A DNA stretch of 64,000 nucleotides from Nocardiopsis potens DSM 45234 (GTDB taxonomy: Bacteria; Actinomycetota; Actinomycetes; Streptosporangiales; Streptosporangiaceae). The notes under the pieces are model-generated. The model ran no database searches, had not been told where the DNA came from, and was given only the letters and a program-made list of their open reading frames with translations. The position numbers and the translations under genes were made by a program. Below, piece after piece: positions 52,655 through 63,117 of this stretch; within the stretch, counting starts at the first letter, position 1, and the number at the start of each line of letters is the position of its first letter. The stretch is taken from contig NZ_ANBB01000038.1 of the NCBI RefSeq assembly GCF_000341105.1, positions 42,442 to 106,441 on the forward strand. The letters run 5' to 3'.

Positions 52655-53023
52655 GGTCGCGGGCTCCTCGCCTCGTCGTGCCGCGCCTTGCCCTGCCTTC
52701 GCCGGGTCGGCGGCCGGTGTCTCGGACATGCCCCCATTCCAGCCGCCGGCGCGCCCGTCCGGCAGTGCGGCCGCGTCACCGCCCCGCCGTGACGCTCCTG
52801 CGGGGGGGACCCATGACGCGGCGTCACCGGTCGCACGGCGGAAGCCCCGGAGCGGAGCCCCGCTCCGCTCGCGGTGGACCGGTCCGGGACGCCCGGGGAC
52901 CGCGTGTTCTTCCTCCGGCCGCTCCACGGCCCCGCCCTGAAACCCGCTCCCTGGGGGAGAGGGCGGTGCACGAACACTTCTCGAGCGCAGGGCGGAGGCC
53001 ACAGGCGGGGCCCGGCCGCCCTA
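52655..53023. other. Intergenic region, nothing certain
   Basis: About 370 bp between the CPBP and O-methyltransferase genes. Open frames cross it in several directions, but none has a ribosome site plus family character. The first 75 bp could be an N-terminal extension of the CPBP protein. Confidence 0.4.
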
Positions 53024-54085
53024 CTACTCGGACCGGGCGACCAGCAGCGACATCTCGGAGGCCAGGGGGCGCGCCTCTTCCAGGCGCAGTCCGGCGGCGG
53101 CCAGCAGCCGCCGGTACTCGGCCAGGGTGCGCTCCCGCCCCCGGGTCATCACCATCATGTGCAGGTCGAAGGCGAGCGACAGCGGCGGGTGCCCGTGGTC
53201 GGGCAGTACCCGCTCCAGGATGAGCACCGCCCCGCCGCCGGCCATCGCCCGCGCGCACCGGGACAGCAGCGCCCGGCACGCCTCGTCGTCCCAGTTGTGC
53301 AGTACCCGGCAGAGCAGGTAGGCGTCGCCGCGCTCCGGGACGGCCTCGGTGAAGTCGCCGGCCGCCACCTCACAGCGCCCCTCGCCGATCGGCCCGGCCA
53401 GGGCCTCGCGGGCCTCGGCGACGGCCGCCGGGAGCTCCAGCAGGACACCGGTGGCCGCCGGATGGGCGCGCAGCACCGAGGCCAGCAGGCCGCCGTCGCC
53501 GCCGCCGACGTCGACCACCCGGGCCTTGTCCGGGAAGGCGAAGGCGCCGGGGACCTCGCTCAGGAAGGCGCTGCCCGCCGCGATGCCCTCGGTGTAGCGG
53601 GCCGCCTCCTCCGGACGGGCGGCCAGGAAGTCGAAGACGCCCGTCCCGTGGGCCAGTTCGAAGGCCTGGTCGCCGGTGCGCACCGCCTCGGCCAGCCGCT
53701 CCCAGGCGTCGGCGAAGTAGCGCTCGGAGTAGAGCAGTGCCAGCGGCCGCAGCGACCCGGGGGCATCGCGGCGGAGCAGGGCGCCCTGCCCGGTCAGGGC
53801 GAAGACGCCCGGAGCGCCGCGGGTGTCCTCGGCGAGCACGCCGGCCGCGACCAGGGCCCGGAGCAGGCGGTAGAGCGAGTCCGCGTCGGCCTGCATCTCC
53901 GCGGCCAGCTCCCGGGCGGTGCGCGGCCCCCCGGCGAGCAGGTCGGGCACGCCCAGCCGGACCGCGGCGCCCACCGCGCCGAAGAGCCACGGCCCTACCA
54001 GGAGCCGCATCAGGCCGTCGCGCGGGTCTGCGGCGGCCGCCTCCGCGCCGCCGGGGCGGTCCTGCTCAAGGGGGTCCGGGTCCAT
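53024..54085 (-). CDS. O-methyltransferase (acetylserotonin/hydroxyneurosporene type)
   Basis: 353 residues from ATG 54085 with GCGAGGTGCAG before it. An N-terminal dimerisation winged helix (VRLGVPDLLAGGPRTARELA, LYRLLRALVAAGVL) is followed by the SAM fold: VVDVGGGDGGLLASVL, LLELPAAVAEARE, AAGDFTEAVPERGDAYLLCR, VLHNWDDEACRALL (catalytic His-Asn-Trp-Asp) and LILERVLPDHG. This class methylates phenolic or enol hydroxyls of secondary metabolites. No biosynthetic gene is next to it; it may act on a product made elsewhere. Confidence 0.92.
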   Translation of the reverse strand: MDPDPLEQDRPGGAEAAAADPRDGLMRLLVGPWLFGAVGAAVRLGVPDLLAGGPRTARELAAEMQADADSLYRLLRALVAAGVLAEDTRGAPGVFALTGQGALLRRDAPGSLRPLALLYSERYFADAWERLAEAVRTGDQAFELAHGTGVFDFLAARPEEAARYTEGIAAGSAFLSEVPGAFAFPDKARVVDVGGGDGGLLASVLRAHPAATGVLLELPAAVAEAREALAGPIGEGRCEVAAGDFTEAVPERGDAYLLCRVLHNWDDEACRALLSRCARAMAGGGAVLILERVLPDHGHPPLSLAFDLHMMVMTRGRERTLAEYRRLLAAAGLRLEEARPLASEMSLLVARSE

Positions 54086-54225
54086 CTGCACCTCGCTTCC
54101 GGCGATCAGCGGCACCGGCGGGCCGTTCGCGCGCCCGCATCAGGCATTCTCCGCCTTTCCCCTCCCTCCGGCCGAGGATTCGCGGAACACGCTCCGAAGC
54201 GCCCGTCCCCGGTGCGGGGCCGCGG

Positions 54226-55950
54226 CTACAGGAGTCCCCGCAGCCGCTCCAGGTCCGCTTCGACCGCGGCGAGGCCGTCGGGGTTCCAGGATTCCCGGTA
54301 GGCCCGGGCGGCCTGCTCCAGGGCGTGCCGGGCCTCGGGGAGCCGGTCCTCCTCCCACAGGACCAGGCCGAGGTTGTTCCAGGCCGCCGCCTCGTAGCCG
54401 TGCTCCCCGGCCTCCCGGAAGAGCTCGCAGGAGCGGGTGTAGGCGTGGACCGCCGCGGCGCCGTCCCCCTCCTGGTCCAGCGTGTTGCCGAGGTTGAAGG
54501 AGGCGATGCCCTCGCCGCCGCGGTCGCCCGCGTGCCGGTAGAGGTCCTGGGCGCGGACGAGCGCCTGCACGGCCTCGGCGCCGCGCCCGGTGTCGCCCAG
54601 CAGGTTGCCGAGGTTGTTCCAGGCCTTGGCGGCCTCGGCGCGGTCCCCGCTGCGCAGGGCGAGGTCGCGGGCCTGTTCCAGCTCCCGGGCGGCCTCGTCG
54701 TACCGCCCGGCCTCCTTCAGGGTGCTGCCGAGGTTGTAGCGCGCCTTGGCCTCGCCCCGGGGGTCTCCTGCCCGTCCGGCGAGGTCGCGGGCCTGCTCGT
54801 AGGCGCGGATCGCCTCGTCCCCCCTGTTCCCCCGGTTCAGGGTGACGCCGAGGTTGTTCCACGCCTCGGCCCCGCGGTGGTGGTCGCCGATGCTCCGGTA
54901 GATGTCGGCGGAGTCGCGGTAGGCCCGGACCGCGTCGTTGGTCCGCTCCAGTTCCCTGAGCGCGTTGCCGAGGTTGTAGCAGGCCATCGCCTCGCCCTCG
55001 GTGTCGCCCAGCGTCCGGCTCAGGTCGCGGGCGGCGGTGAGCGCCTCGACCGCCTCGTCGTAGCGGCCCGCCGCGTGCAGCGCGTTGCCCAGGTTGTTCC
55101 AGGAGCCGGCCGCGAGGTCGTCGCTCCCGGTCCGCAGGTGGATGTCGCGGGCGGCCGTGTGGGCGTCGATCGCCTCCCCGGTCCTGCCCAGGCGGCCCAG
55201 CGTGTTGCCGAGGTTGTTCCAGGCCATCGCCTCGCCCTCGGCGTCGCCCAGCTCCCGGTGCAGGTCGCGGGCGGTGGTGTGGGCGTGCGCGGAGTCCTCC
55301 AGCAGCCGCACCTCCCGCAGCGCGTTGCCCAGGTTGTTCCAGGCGCCGGCGGCGCCGGCCCGGTCGCCGGTGCGCAGGTAGATGTCGCGGGCGGTGGTGT
55401 GGGCCTCGACCGCGTCGAAGAACCGGTGCACCACCCGGAGCACGTTGCCGAGGTTGTTCCAGGCCATCGCCTCCCCTCCGGCGTTGCCCAGCTCCCGGTG
55501 CAGGTCGCGGGCGGCGGTGAGGGCCTCGATCGCCTCGTCGTTCCGGCCCGCCTCGTGCAGTACGGTGCCCAGGTTGTTCCAGGACACGGCCTCGGCGTCG
55601 CGGTCGCCGATCCGCCGGCTCGCGTCGCGCGCCCGGGTCTGGATCTCGATGCCCTCCTCCCACCTGCGCCGGCGCCGCAGGTAGGCGCCCAGGTAGGCGG
55701 GGAGGTCGATGGCGGCGGGGCGGTGGTCCCCGTACGCGGCGGTGGCGGCGATGAGGTCGTCGCATTCGGCGTCGAACCAGGCCAGTGCCTCGCGGGCGTC
55801 GGCGAACGCCGTGGCGGCGGGGTCGGGGACCGGGCCCGAGATGTGGTCGTCGGCGTCTCTGGCCTTGGCGATGCGGGCGTCCAGCCGTCGGAGCGCTTCG
55901 GCTTCGCCGGGGTGGGGCCGGCGGGGTTCCGGGGAGGGCATGCGCCTCAT
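54226..55950 (-). CDS. TPR-repeat protein (about eleven 40-residue repeats)
   Basis: 574 residues from ATG 55950. After about 110 residues with helical character, repeats of 40 residues follow one another, each with A-W-N-N-L-G-N at the start of helix A and a DEAIEALTAARDLHRELGD-like helix B. About eleven can be counted to the end (RALEQAARAYRESWNPDGL type). The fold is a TPR superhelix, as in the sensor half of NB-ARC/SARP regulators or in LGN-like scaffolds, but with no ATPase, protease or DNA-binding part. It is a protein-binding scaffold of unknown partner. The repeats are similar at the DNA level, so copy number may vary. Confidence 0.88.
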   Translation of the reverse strand: MRRMPSPEPRRPHPGEAEALRRLDARIAKARDADDHISGPVPDPAATAFADAREALAWFDAECDDLIAATAAYGDHRPAAIDLPAYLGAYLRRRRRWEEGIEIQTRARDASRRIGDRDAEAVSWNNLGTVLHEAGRNDEAIEALTAARDLHRELGNAGGEAMAWNNLGNVLRVVHRFFDAVEAHTTARDIYLRTGDRAGAAGAWNNLGNALREVRLLEDSAHAHTTARDLHRELGDAEGEAMAWNNLGNTLGRLGRTGEAIDAHTAARDIHLRTGSDDLAAGSWNNLGNALHAAGRYDEAVEALTAARDLSRTLGDTEGEAMACYNLGNALRELERTNDAVRAYRDSADIYRSIGDHHRGAEAWNNLGVTLNRGNRGDEAIRAYEQARDLAGRAGDPRGEAKARYNLGSTLKEAGRYDEAARELEQARDLALRSGDRAEAAKAWNNLGNLLGDTGRGAEAVQALVRAQDLYRHAGDRGGEGIASFNLGNTLDQEGDGAAAVHAYTRSCELFREAGEHGYEAAAWNNLGLVLWEEDRLPEARHALEQAARAYRESWNPDGLAAVEADLERLRGLL

Positions 55951-55992
55951 TGTGGCAGCGGGGTGTGTCGTTCTCTCCTTGTATGCCGGGGG

Positions 55993-56418
55993 TCAGGGCT
56001 CCCAGTGGGCGAGCCGGTGCAGGGCGGCGGCGGTCCGGGCGAAGCCGTCGTCGCCGAGCAGGGCGCGGAGTTCGGCGTTGAACCGGTCGACCGCGGGGCG
56101 GGCGGCGCGCAGGGCGGCGTCGCCCTCCTCGGTCAGCTCCAGGAGGACGGCGCGGTGCTCGTCGGGGTGGGCCCGCCGGGTGATCAGGCCGGCCTCGGCC
56201 AGCCGGCGGACCAGCGCGGTGACCGCGGACTCGCGCAGGTCCAGGGCGGCGGCGAGGCGCCGCTGGGTGAGGCCCGACGCGTCGCGTATCGCGAACAGCG
56301 CGGCGAGCTGGGCGGTGGTGACCCCGGCGGCGTCCAGGCAGCGGCGGTCCGCGGTGGTGCGCAGCCGGTGGGCGGCCCGCTGCAGCAGGAAGAACAGGCG
56401 CTGGTCGGGATCGGGCAT
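55993..56418 (-). CDS. MarR-family regulator
   Basis: 141 residues from ATG 56418. Winged-helix features: TTAQLAALFAIRDASGLTQR, LAAALDLRESAVTALVRRLA, GLITRRAHPDEHRAVLLELT, with the D-x-R wing. Divergent from a hotdog thioesterase gene. The 72-bp gap carries a 14-bp perfect palindrome, the likely binding site. Ligands may be aromatic acids or their CoA esters, given the neighbour; that is inference. Confidence 0.92.
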   Translation of the reverse strand: MPDPDQRLFFLLQRAAHRLRTTADRRCLDAAGVTTAQLAALFAIRDASGLTQRRLAAALDLRESAVTALVRRLAEAGLITRRAHPDEHRAVLLELTEEGDAALRAARPAVDRFNAELRALLGDDGFARTAAALHRLAHWEP

Positions 56419-56459
56419 GGGCCGATCTTGACAGATGCGGGGGCGCCCCGCCATTCTCG

Positions 56460-56473
56460 CTTCACTAGTGAAG
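56460..56473. promoter_or_regulatory. MarR operator candidate
   Basis: CTTCACTAGTGAAG is a perfect palindrome between the divergent MarR and thioesterase genes, 18 bp before ATG 56491. TTGACA at 56429 with CATTCT downstream could be the rightward promoter overlapped by it. Confidence 0.7.
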
Positions 56474-56490
56474 TGAGGTGACCGCGAACC

Positions 56491-56916
56491 ATGAACGCCC
56501 CCGATCCGGCCCTGGCCCGCAAGGTCCTGGCGGCCCAGCCGTTCAGTGCGCTCCTCGGCACCCGGCTGGCCGCCTTCGGCGACGGCGAGGCCGTGCTGGA
56601 GCTGGACATCCGCGACGAGCTGCGCCAGCAGAACGGGTTCGTGCACGGCGGCGTGCTCGGCTACCTGGCCGACAACGCCCTGACCTTCGCCGCCGGCACC
56701 GCGGCCGGCACCGACCTGATCACGGCCGGCTTCTCCATCGACTACCTGCGCCCGGCCGACGGGGTCCTGCTGCGGGCCCGCGCCCGGGTCGTCCGCGCCG
56801 GGCGGACCCGCGTCGTGTGCCGCTGCGACATCTCCACCGAGGACGCCGCGGGCGCCGAGGCGCTGTGCGCCGTCGCCCAGGGCGCGATCGCGGTCTCCGC
56901 CGCACCGCGGACCTGA
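56491..56916 (+). CDS. Hotdog-fold thioesterase, PaaI type
   Basis: 141 residues. QQNGFVHGGVLGYLADNALTF contains the HGG and D residues that form the active site of PaaI/4HBT-II thioesterases; FSIDYLRPADG and CRCDI complete the fold. These enzymes hydrolyse (phenylacetyl or related) acyl-CoA thioesters in the cytoplasm. The start has GAGGTGACC upstream. Probably under control of the divergent MarR gene. Confidence 0.92.
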   Translation: MNAPDPALARKVLAAQPFSALLGTRLAAFGDGEAVLELDIRDELRQQNGFVHGGVLGYLADNALTFAAGTAAGTDLITAGFSIDYLRPADGVLLRARARVVRAGRTRVVCRCDISTEDAAGAEALCAVAQGAIAVSAAPRT

Positions 56917-56969
56917 CCGCCGCCTCGCCGGCCGCCCCGGAGGCGCACGGGAAGGGCCCCCTTGCCCTT

Positions 56970-57009
56970 CACTGACCTTTCGGTCAAACTATTGACCGAA
57001 AGGTCAGTG
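56970..57009. promoter_or_regulatory. Long inverted repeat, probable double TetR operator
   Basis: Two perfect 18-bp arms (CACTGACCTTTCGGTCAA and its complement) around a 4-bp centre. Each arm contains a TGACC-N4-GGTCA site, so there are two operators back to back. It lies 28 bp before the alpha/beta hydrolase start; a TetR gene follows that hydrolase. Confidence 0.75.
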
Positions 57010-57037
57010 AAGTGTGGGCGAAGGGGGCGATCCCGCC

Positions 57038-58069
57038 ATGGGCACAGACACCGCGGCCACCGGGAAGGACCGGGCGGGCCCGCCGGGGGCGCCCCCGGCG
57101 GGAAGGAGGCGCCGGCGGCGGCTGCTCCGGTGGGCGGCGGCCGGCCTGGCGGTCGCCCTGCTCGCCGGCTGGGCGCACGCCCGCGGCGGCGCGCCGGTGG
57201 GCCACTTCACCTCCGCCGAGGGGCACGACGACTACGCCGCCGCCTACGAGCGGGCGATGGAGGAGTTCCCCGGGCCCGACGCGGTGCTGGACGTGCGGAC
57301 CGACTACGGGGTGGTCCGGATGTACCGGTTCGACGGCGCCGAGCCGGACAAGGCCCCGCTGGTGCTGCTGCCGGGCCGGGCCTCGGGGGCCGCGATGTTC
57401 GCCGGCAACCTCGCGCCGCTGCGGAAGGTGCGCACCGTCTACACGGTCGACCTGCTCGGCGAGCCCGGGGCCAGCGTCCAGACCCGCCCGATCACCGACG
57501 ACGGGGACCAGGCCCGCTGGCTGCACCAGGCGCTCTCCGAGCTGCCCGAGCCCCGGGTGCACCTGCTCGGCGTCTCGATCGGCGGCTGGACCGCGATGAA
57601 CCTCGCGACCAGGACACCGGACGCCCTGGCCGGCGTGATCCTGATCGATCCCGCGATGACCTTCGCCGGCATTCCGGCGGAGACGGTGCTGCGGTCCGTC
57701 CCCGCCTCGGTCCCCTGGTTCCCCAAGAGCTGGCGGGACGGCTTCAACTCCTGGACCGCCGGCGGCGCACCGGTGGAGGACGTCCCGGTGGCGGACATGA
57801 TCGAGTCGGGCATGCGGAACTACGCGCTGCGGCTGCCCGCCCCGACCCGGTTCCCCGCCGACCGGATCGCCGCGGTCGACCTGCCGGTACTGGCGATCAT
57901 CGCCGGCGAGTCCGTCATGCACGACCCGGCGGAGGCCGTGCGCCGGGCGGAGGCCTCCCTGTCCCGGGGCACCGTGCTGACCTACCCGGACGCCTCGCAC
58001 GCGATCAACGGCGAGTACCCGGAGGAGATCGCCGCCGACGTCGCGGACTTCCTCGCCGGGGCGGAGTGA
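57038..58069 (+). CDS. Membrane-anchored or secreted alpha/beta hydrolase
   Basis: 343 residues from ATG 57038. The N terminus has an Arg-rich stretch then one hydrophobic helix (LLRWAAAGLAVALLAGW), either an uncleaved anchor or a signal. The fold follows: PLVLLPGRASGAAMFAGNL, then nucleophile elbow LLGVSIGGWTAMNLA, GVILIDPAMTF, VLAIIAGESVMHDP (acid) and YPDASHAINGEYP (His). These are Ser hydrolases of unknown substrate, perhaps esters or lactones. Preceded by a strong inverted-repeat operator and followed after 115 bp by a TetR gene on the same strand, its likely regulator. Confidence 0.88.
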   Translation: MGTDTAATGKDRAGPPGAPPAGRRRRRRLLRWAAAGLAVALLAGWAHARGGAPVGHFTSAEGHDDYAAAYERAMEEFPGPDAVLDVRTDYGVVRMYRFDGAEPDKAPLVLLPGRASGAAMFAGNLAPLRKVRTVYTVDLLGEPGASVQTRPITDDGDQARWLHQALSELPEPRVHLLGVSIGGWTAMNLATRTPDALAGVILIDPAMTFAGIPAETVLRSVPASVPWFPKSWRDGFNSWTAGGAPVEDVPVADMIESGMRNYALRLPAPTRFPADRIAAVDLPVLAIIAGESVMHDPAEAVRRAEASLSRGTVLTYPDASHAINGEYPEEIAADVADFLAGAE

Positions 58070-58184
58070 GGGGCGGGCGGGCGCTCCGGCCCGGCCCCGG
58101 CGGGCCGCGCCGCCCGCGCGGCATGCGGAAGGATGGGGCGCGGCGGCGGCCGCCGCCGCACCGTCGCAGGAAGGTCGAACAGCA

Positions 58185-58820
58185 GTGCCCACCAGCCCCC
58201 GCAGCGCCGACGGCGCGCCGAACCGGCGGCCGACCCTCACCGAGCAGGCCCGGCGCGCCCAGCTGATCTCCGCCACCATCGACATCGTCGCCGCCCGCGG
58301 CCACGCCGGCTGCTCCCTGCAGCGCATCGCCGACGCCGCCGGCATCACCAAGGGCGCGGTCATCTACCACTTCGCGTCGAAGGACGCGGTGATCCGCGCC
58401 GCCTACGAGTCGGTCATCGGCGCCCTCACCGAGCGGGTCGAGGCCGCGCTGGAGCGGGCGGCCGGCCCGGCGGAGGCGGTGGACGCCTACGTCGGGTCGG
58501 TCATCGGCCACATGGCGGAGAACCCGGCCCACGTGCGCATGCTCGTCGAGGCGCTCGACCCCGGCAACCGCACCGGCATCGAGGACGGCCCCGGCTCGGC
58601 CGCGCGCCGCCGGCCGCTCGCCGGCCTGATCGGAGCGGCGGTGGAGTCCGGCGAGTACCGGCCGGACCTGGACGCCGAGACCATGGCGGTCATCCTCAAC
58701 GGCGCGATCGACGCGGTCGTGGCGCGCGCCCTGGAGGAACCGGAGTGCGACCTCTCCGCCGGGACGGCCGCCGTCCTCGACATGCTGCACCGCACCGCCC
58801 TGCGCACCCCCGTCCGCTGA
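58185..58820 (+). CDS. TetR-family regulator
   Basis: 211 residues from GTG 58185 with AGGAAGG upstream. HTH: ISATIDIVAARGHAGCSLQR, IADAAGITKGAVIYHFASKD. The ligand-binding half includes AYVGSVIGHMAENPAHVRML. It follows the alpha/beta hydrolase and is a good candidate to bind the TGACC-N4-GGTCA inverted repeat at 56970-57009. Confidence 0.9.
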   Translation: MPTSPRSADGAPNRRPTLTEQARRAQLISATIDIVAARGHAGCSLQRIADAAGITKGAVIYHFASKDAVIRAAYESVIGALTERVEAALERAAGPAEAVDAYVGSVIGHMAENPAHVRMLVEALDPGNRTGIEDGPGSAARRRPLAGLIGAAVESGEYRPDLDAETMAVILNGAIDAVVARALEEPECDLSAGTAAVLDMLHRTALRTPVR

Positions 58821-59109
58821 CCCCGGCCGGGACGGCCGCGGGGGCGCCGGCCGGCTCCGCGGGCGGCGCCCCCGCCGCCGCCCGCGCCGGATCCCTCCGC
58901 CCCATGGCTCCCCGCCGAACGGCCCGGGCGGGTCACCGCCGCGCAGGCCCGCCCCGGGAAAGGAGGAGCGGGCCCGCGCCGCGGACCCGCTCCCGCCCCT
59001 CCCCAGCGGCGGCGCGCGGCCGCCCCCACGAGAGAACCTCCGTTCTCTGGCGGAGAGCGTACGATCAGGAACGAATGTTCTCAAGGGGGACGCGGAAACG
59101 AGGCCGGAT
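58821..59109. promoter_or_regulatory. Upstream region of the second TetR gene with two GAAC-N4-GTTC sites
   Basis: AGAGAAC-N4-GTTCTCT (59031-59048) and GAAC-N4-GTTC (59069-59080) share the same arms and 4-bp spacer; the second ends 29 bp before the start codon. Both are candidates for autoregulatory binding. The first 200 bp of the gap are featureless. Confidence 0.6.
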
Positions 59110-59727
59110 TTGGACACCACCACGACCGATCGCGCCCGGGTGCTGGAGGCCGCCGACGCCCTGTTCTACGCCCACGGCATCCAGGCGGTCGGCATGGACC
59201 GCATCCGCGACGCCGCCCGGCTGCCCCTCAAGCGCCTCTACCGGGCCTTCCCCTCCAAGGCCGCCCTGGTCGAGGCCTACCTGCGCCACCGCGACTCCTA
59301 CTCCCGCGCCGCCCTGCGCGAGCACACCGACGGGATCGCCGACCCCCGGGAGCGCATCCTCGCGGTGTTCGACTGGCTGCACGCCTGGTGCGGGCAGCCG
59401 GAGTTCCGGGGGTGCGCGTTCGCCAACGCCTACGGAGAGCTGGGCGAGGGCGCCGAGGGAGTCCACCGGGCCGTGCGCGACCACATGGACGCCGTCAGCG
59501 AGCAGCTGTACGACCTGGCCGCCGCCACCACCGCGCCCGACCCCCGGGCCCTCGGCCGGCAGCTGCACATCCTGCTGGCCGGCACCCTCTCCCTGGCCGC
59601 CGTCCAGCGCGGCTCCGAGCCCGCCCTCCAGGCCCGCGCCGCCGCCCGGGCCCTCCTGGACGCCCTCCCCGGGGACCCCCTGCCGCCGGAGCACCGGACG
59701 CCGGCCTTCCGGTCCGCAGAGGCCTAG
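59110..59727 (+). CDS. TetR-family regulator
   Basis: 205 residues from TTG 59110. HTH: VLEAADALFYAHGIQAVGMD, RIRDAARLPLKRLYRAFPSK. The C-terminal part (VFDWLHAWCGQPEFRGCAFA) belongs to the TetR_C_33-like group with GCAFxNA. There is no adjacent partner on its own side; the rox gene begins 430 bp downstream but has its own element. The TTG start is supported only weakly (GAGGCCGG upstream). Confidence 0.85.
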   Translation: MDTTTTDRARVLEAADALFYAHGIQAVGMDRIRDAARLPLKRLYRAFPSKAALVEAYLRHRDSYSRAALREHTDGIADPRERILAVFDWLHAWCGQPEFRGCAFANAYGELGEGAEGVHRAVRDHMDAVSEQLYDLAAATTAPDPRALGRQLHILLAGTLSLAAVQRGSEPALQARAAARALLDALPGDPLPPEHRTPAFRSAEA

Positions 59728-59897
59728 CCCAGGGCCGGCGGCCCGGCGGTGGGCGCGGAAGGCGCCGCTTCCCTGCGCGGCTCCCCGGTGCGCGGCGCTG
59801 CGGGCGGGCGGACCGCGCCGGGGCCGCTCCGGGCCCCGGAAACAGCGAAGGCAAGGAGAAGAACGCTCCTTGCCACTTTCAATCTATAGCGCACACG

Positions 59898-59916
59898 GGG
59901 GCTTGCGGCAAGACCC
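59898..59916 (+). promoter_or_regulatory. Rifamycin-associated element (RAE)
   Basis: GGGGCTTGCGGCAAGACCC is an interrupted inverted repeat that matches, to one base as I remember it, the 19-bp RAE found upstream of rifamycin-inactivating genes (rox, rph, helR) in actinomycetes. TATAGC just before it (59886-59891) is a candidate -10 box. The element lies 244 bp before the rox start. Confidence 0.8.
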
Positions 59917-60014
59917 CGGTCATGCCGGAGAATCATCGCCTGCAGCCGGTCCCACCGGCGCGAACCCCCCCTTGGAATCCGTGTGCCTTCACCGGTGCGC
60001 CGGGCAGAAGGAGG

Positions 60015-61591
<1,577 letters not shown>

Positions 61592-61804
61592 CCTCCCGCC
61601 CCGGCGGGCCGGTGCGGCCGGGGGCGGTCCCGCAGACCGCCGGGCCGCCGGGGCCGCCCCTCCCCCTCCGCCCGGGTTCCGGTGGCCCGTCCGCGCCCCG
61701 CCGGGAAAGGGGTGCGGGCGGACCGGCGGTTCCGAACCGGCCGGGGGCCGGTGGACGGGCCCGGTGCCGGTGATACCGGGCCCGGCCCTTCCCAGCGGAT
61801 CGGG

Positions 61805-61996
61805 TCAGGTCCGCGGCCGCTTCACGATGACGCCGGTCTCCATCGCCCGCCCCGCCCCGAGGCTCGGGGCGACGGCGCCGGCCGTCTCCCGCCCCTGGGC
61901 GTCGAGCTCGTTGAGGTCGCGCTCGATCTGCTCGTAGTCGAAGCCCTTCATCCGCGGCTTGCAGGTCAGCACCTTGTGCTCCCGTCCGGTGGCCAT
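61805..61996 (-). CDS. DUF4177-family small protein
   Basis: 63 residues from ATG 61996 with AAAGGAAGC upstream. EHKVLTCKPRMKGFDYEQIE and RDLNELDAQGRETAGAVAPS match DUF4177, a short beta-alpha-beta protein of unknown function that is widespread in bacteria. It follows the CobW-type gene by 113 bp on the same strand and may be co-transcribed. The larger overlapping open frame in another phase is not coding. Confidence 0.85.
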   Translation of the reverse strand: MATGREHKVLTCKPRMKGFDYEQIERDLNELDAQGRETAGAVAPSLGAGRAMETGVIVKRPRT

Positions 61997-62109
61997 GGGC
62001 GCTTCCTTTCCGGGGCGGTCCGGGGCCGGCCCCGCTTCTCCCCCGGGTTCCGGCCCGGGGCGGGGAGGCCGTGGCCGCGCCTCCCCTCCCCCGCCGCCGC
62101 GACCGGGGG

Positions 62110-63117
62110 TCAGGCGCTGATCCGGCGGTAGCGGTCCAGCCGCCGGAGGCCGTCGGCGCCGGGGCCTTCCGGGGCGGGGCGGAGCGCCTCCTCCAGCCGG
62201 CGCCGCACGGCGGGCGTGTCCAGGTGCATGCCGATGGCGACCAGCCCGTCCGCGCCGGAGCGCCCGGTGTGCGGGGCGACGTGGATCTGCCGGCCGACGA
62301 GGTTGACCGCGTAGCGGCGGGTCCGGCCGCCCGTTGCCACCGCGACCGCGCCCTTCAGCCGGTACACGCCCTCCGGCGGGTCCTCGATCAGGTCGACGAC
62401 CCGGCCGGGGTCGACCGGCCCGTCCGCGCCGACGGTCACCGCGTCCGCGTGCACGTGCGGCGCCGCCTCGTCCCGGTCCAGCTCGGCGAAGGGGAGCTCG
62501 GGCTGGGCGGCCTGCTCCGCGGCGGCGTCGAACACCAGGGCGGGGTCGATGCGGCCCTGCTCGGTGGCGATGACGTGCGCCTGGGGGTTGAGCTCCCGCA
62601 CCCGGTCGACGATCCGCGCCCGCACCGCGTCCCGTTCGGGGGCGGGGACGCGGTCGGTCTTGTTGACGACGACCAGGGTGGCCGCCGCGTACCGCTCCGG
62701 CGGGAGGGTTCCGGTGTCGACGGTCTCGAAGTGCTCCGAGGCGTCGATCACGTCGATGACGCCGCCGGGGCGGATCCCTCCGACCTCGCTGAACCGGATG
62801 AGCCGGGCCAGGGCGGGCGGGTCGGCGATACCGCTGGCCTCGACGATCACCGCGTCCAGGCGCAGCCGCGGCTGGGCGAGCTTCTCCAGCGCGGCGTCCA
62901 GCCCGCCGGCGTCGGGCAGGCAGCACACGCAGCCGCCGCTGATCGCCTCGGCGTCGTCGACCTGCCCCATCACCAGGCCGGCGTCGACGTTGATGGCGCC
63001 GAAGTCGTTGACGACCACGCCGATCCGCGCCCCTGGGGCGCGCAGCAACCGGTTGAGCAGGGTCGTCTTTCCGGCGCCCAGGTGTCCGGTCAGTGCGATG
63101 ACGGGGAGCTGCGGCAT
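62110..63117 (-). CDS. CobW/YjiA-family G3E GTPase (metallochaperone)
   Basis: 335 residues from ATG 63117. Walker [18 protein letters not shown] (10-26), metal motif [10 protein letters not shown] (CxCC), Walker [12 protein letters not shown], and guanine motif VVVNKTDR. The C-terminal CobW_C domain follows ([35 protein letters not shown]). COG0523 GTPases deliver zinc, cobalt or other metals to client proteins. No Zur-type palindrome is visible upstream, so the metal is not indicated. The upstream DNA is a repeat array. Confidence 0.92.
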   Translation of the reverse strand: MPQLPVIALTGHLGAGKTTLLNRLLRAPGARIGVVVNDFGAINVDAGLVMGQVDDAEAISGGCVCCLPDAGGLDAALEKLAQPRLRLDAVIVEASGIADPPALARLIRFSEVGGIRPGGVIDVIDASEHFETVDTGTLPPERYAAATLVVVNKTDRVPAPERDAVRARIVDRVRELNPQAHVIATEQGRIDPALVFDAAAEQAAQPELPFAELDRDEAAPHVHADAVTVGADGPVDPGRVVDLIEDPPEGVYRLKGAVAVATGGRTRRYAVNLVGRQIHVAPHTGRSGADGLVAIGMHLDTPAVRRRLEEALRPAPEGPGADGLRRLDRYRRISA

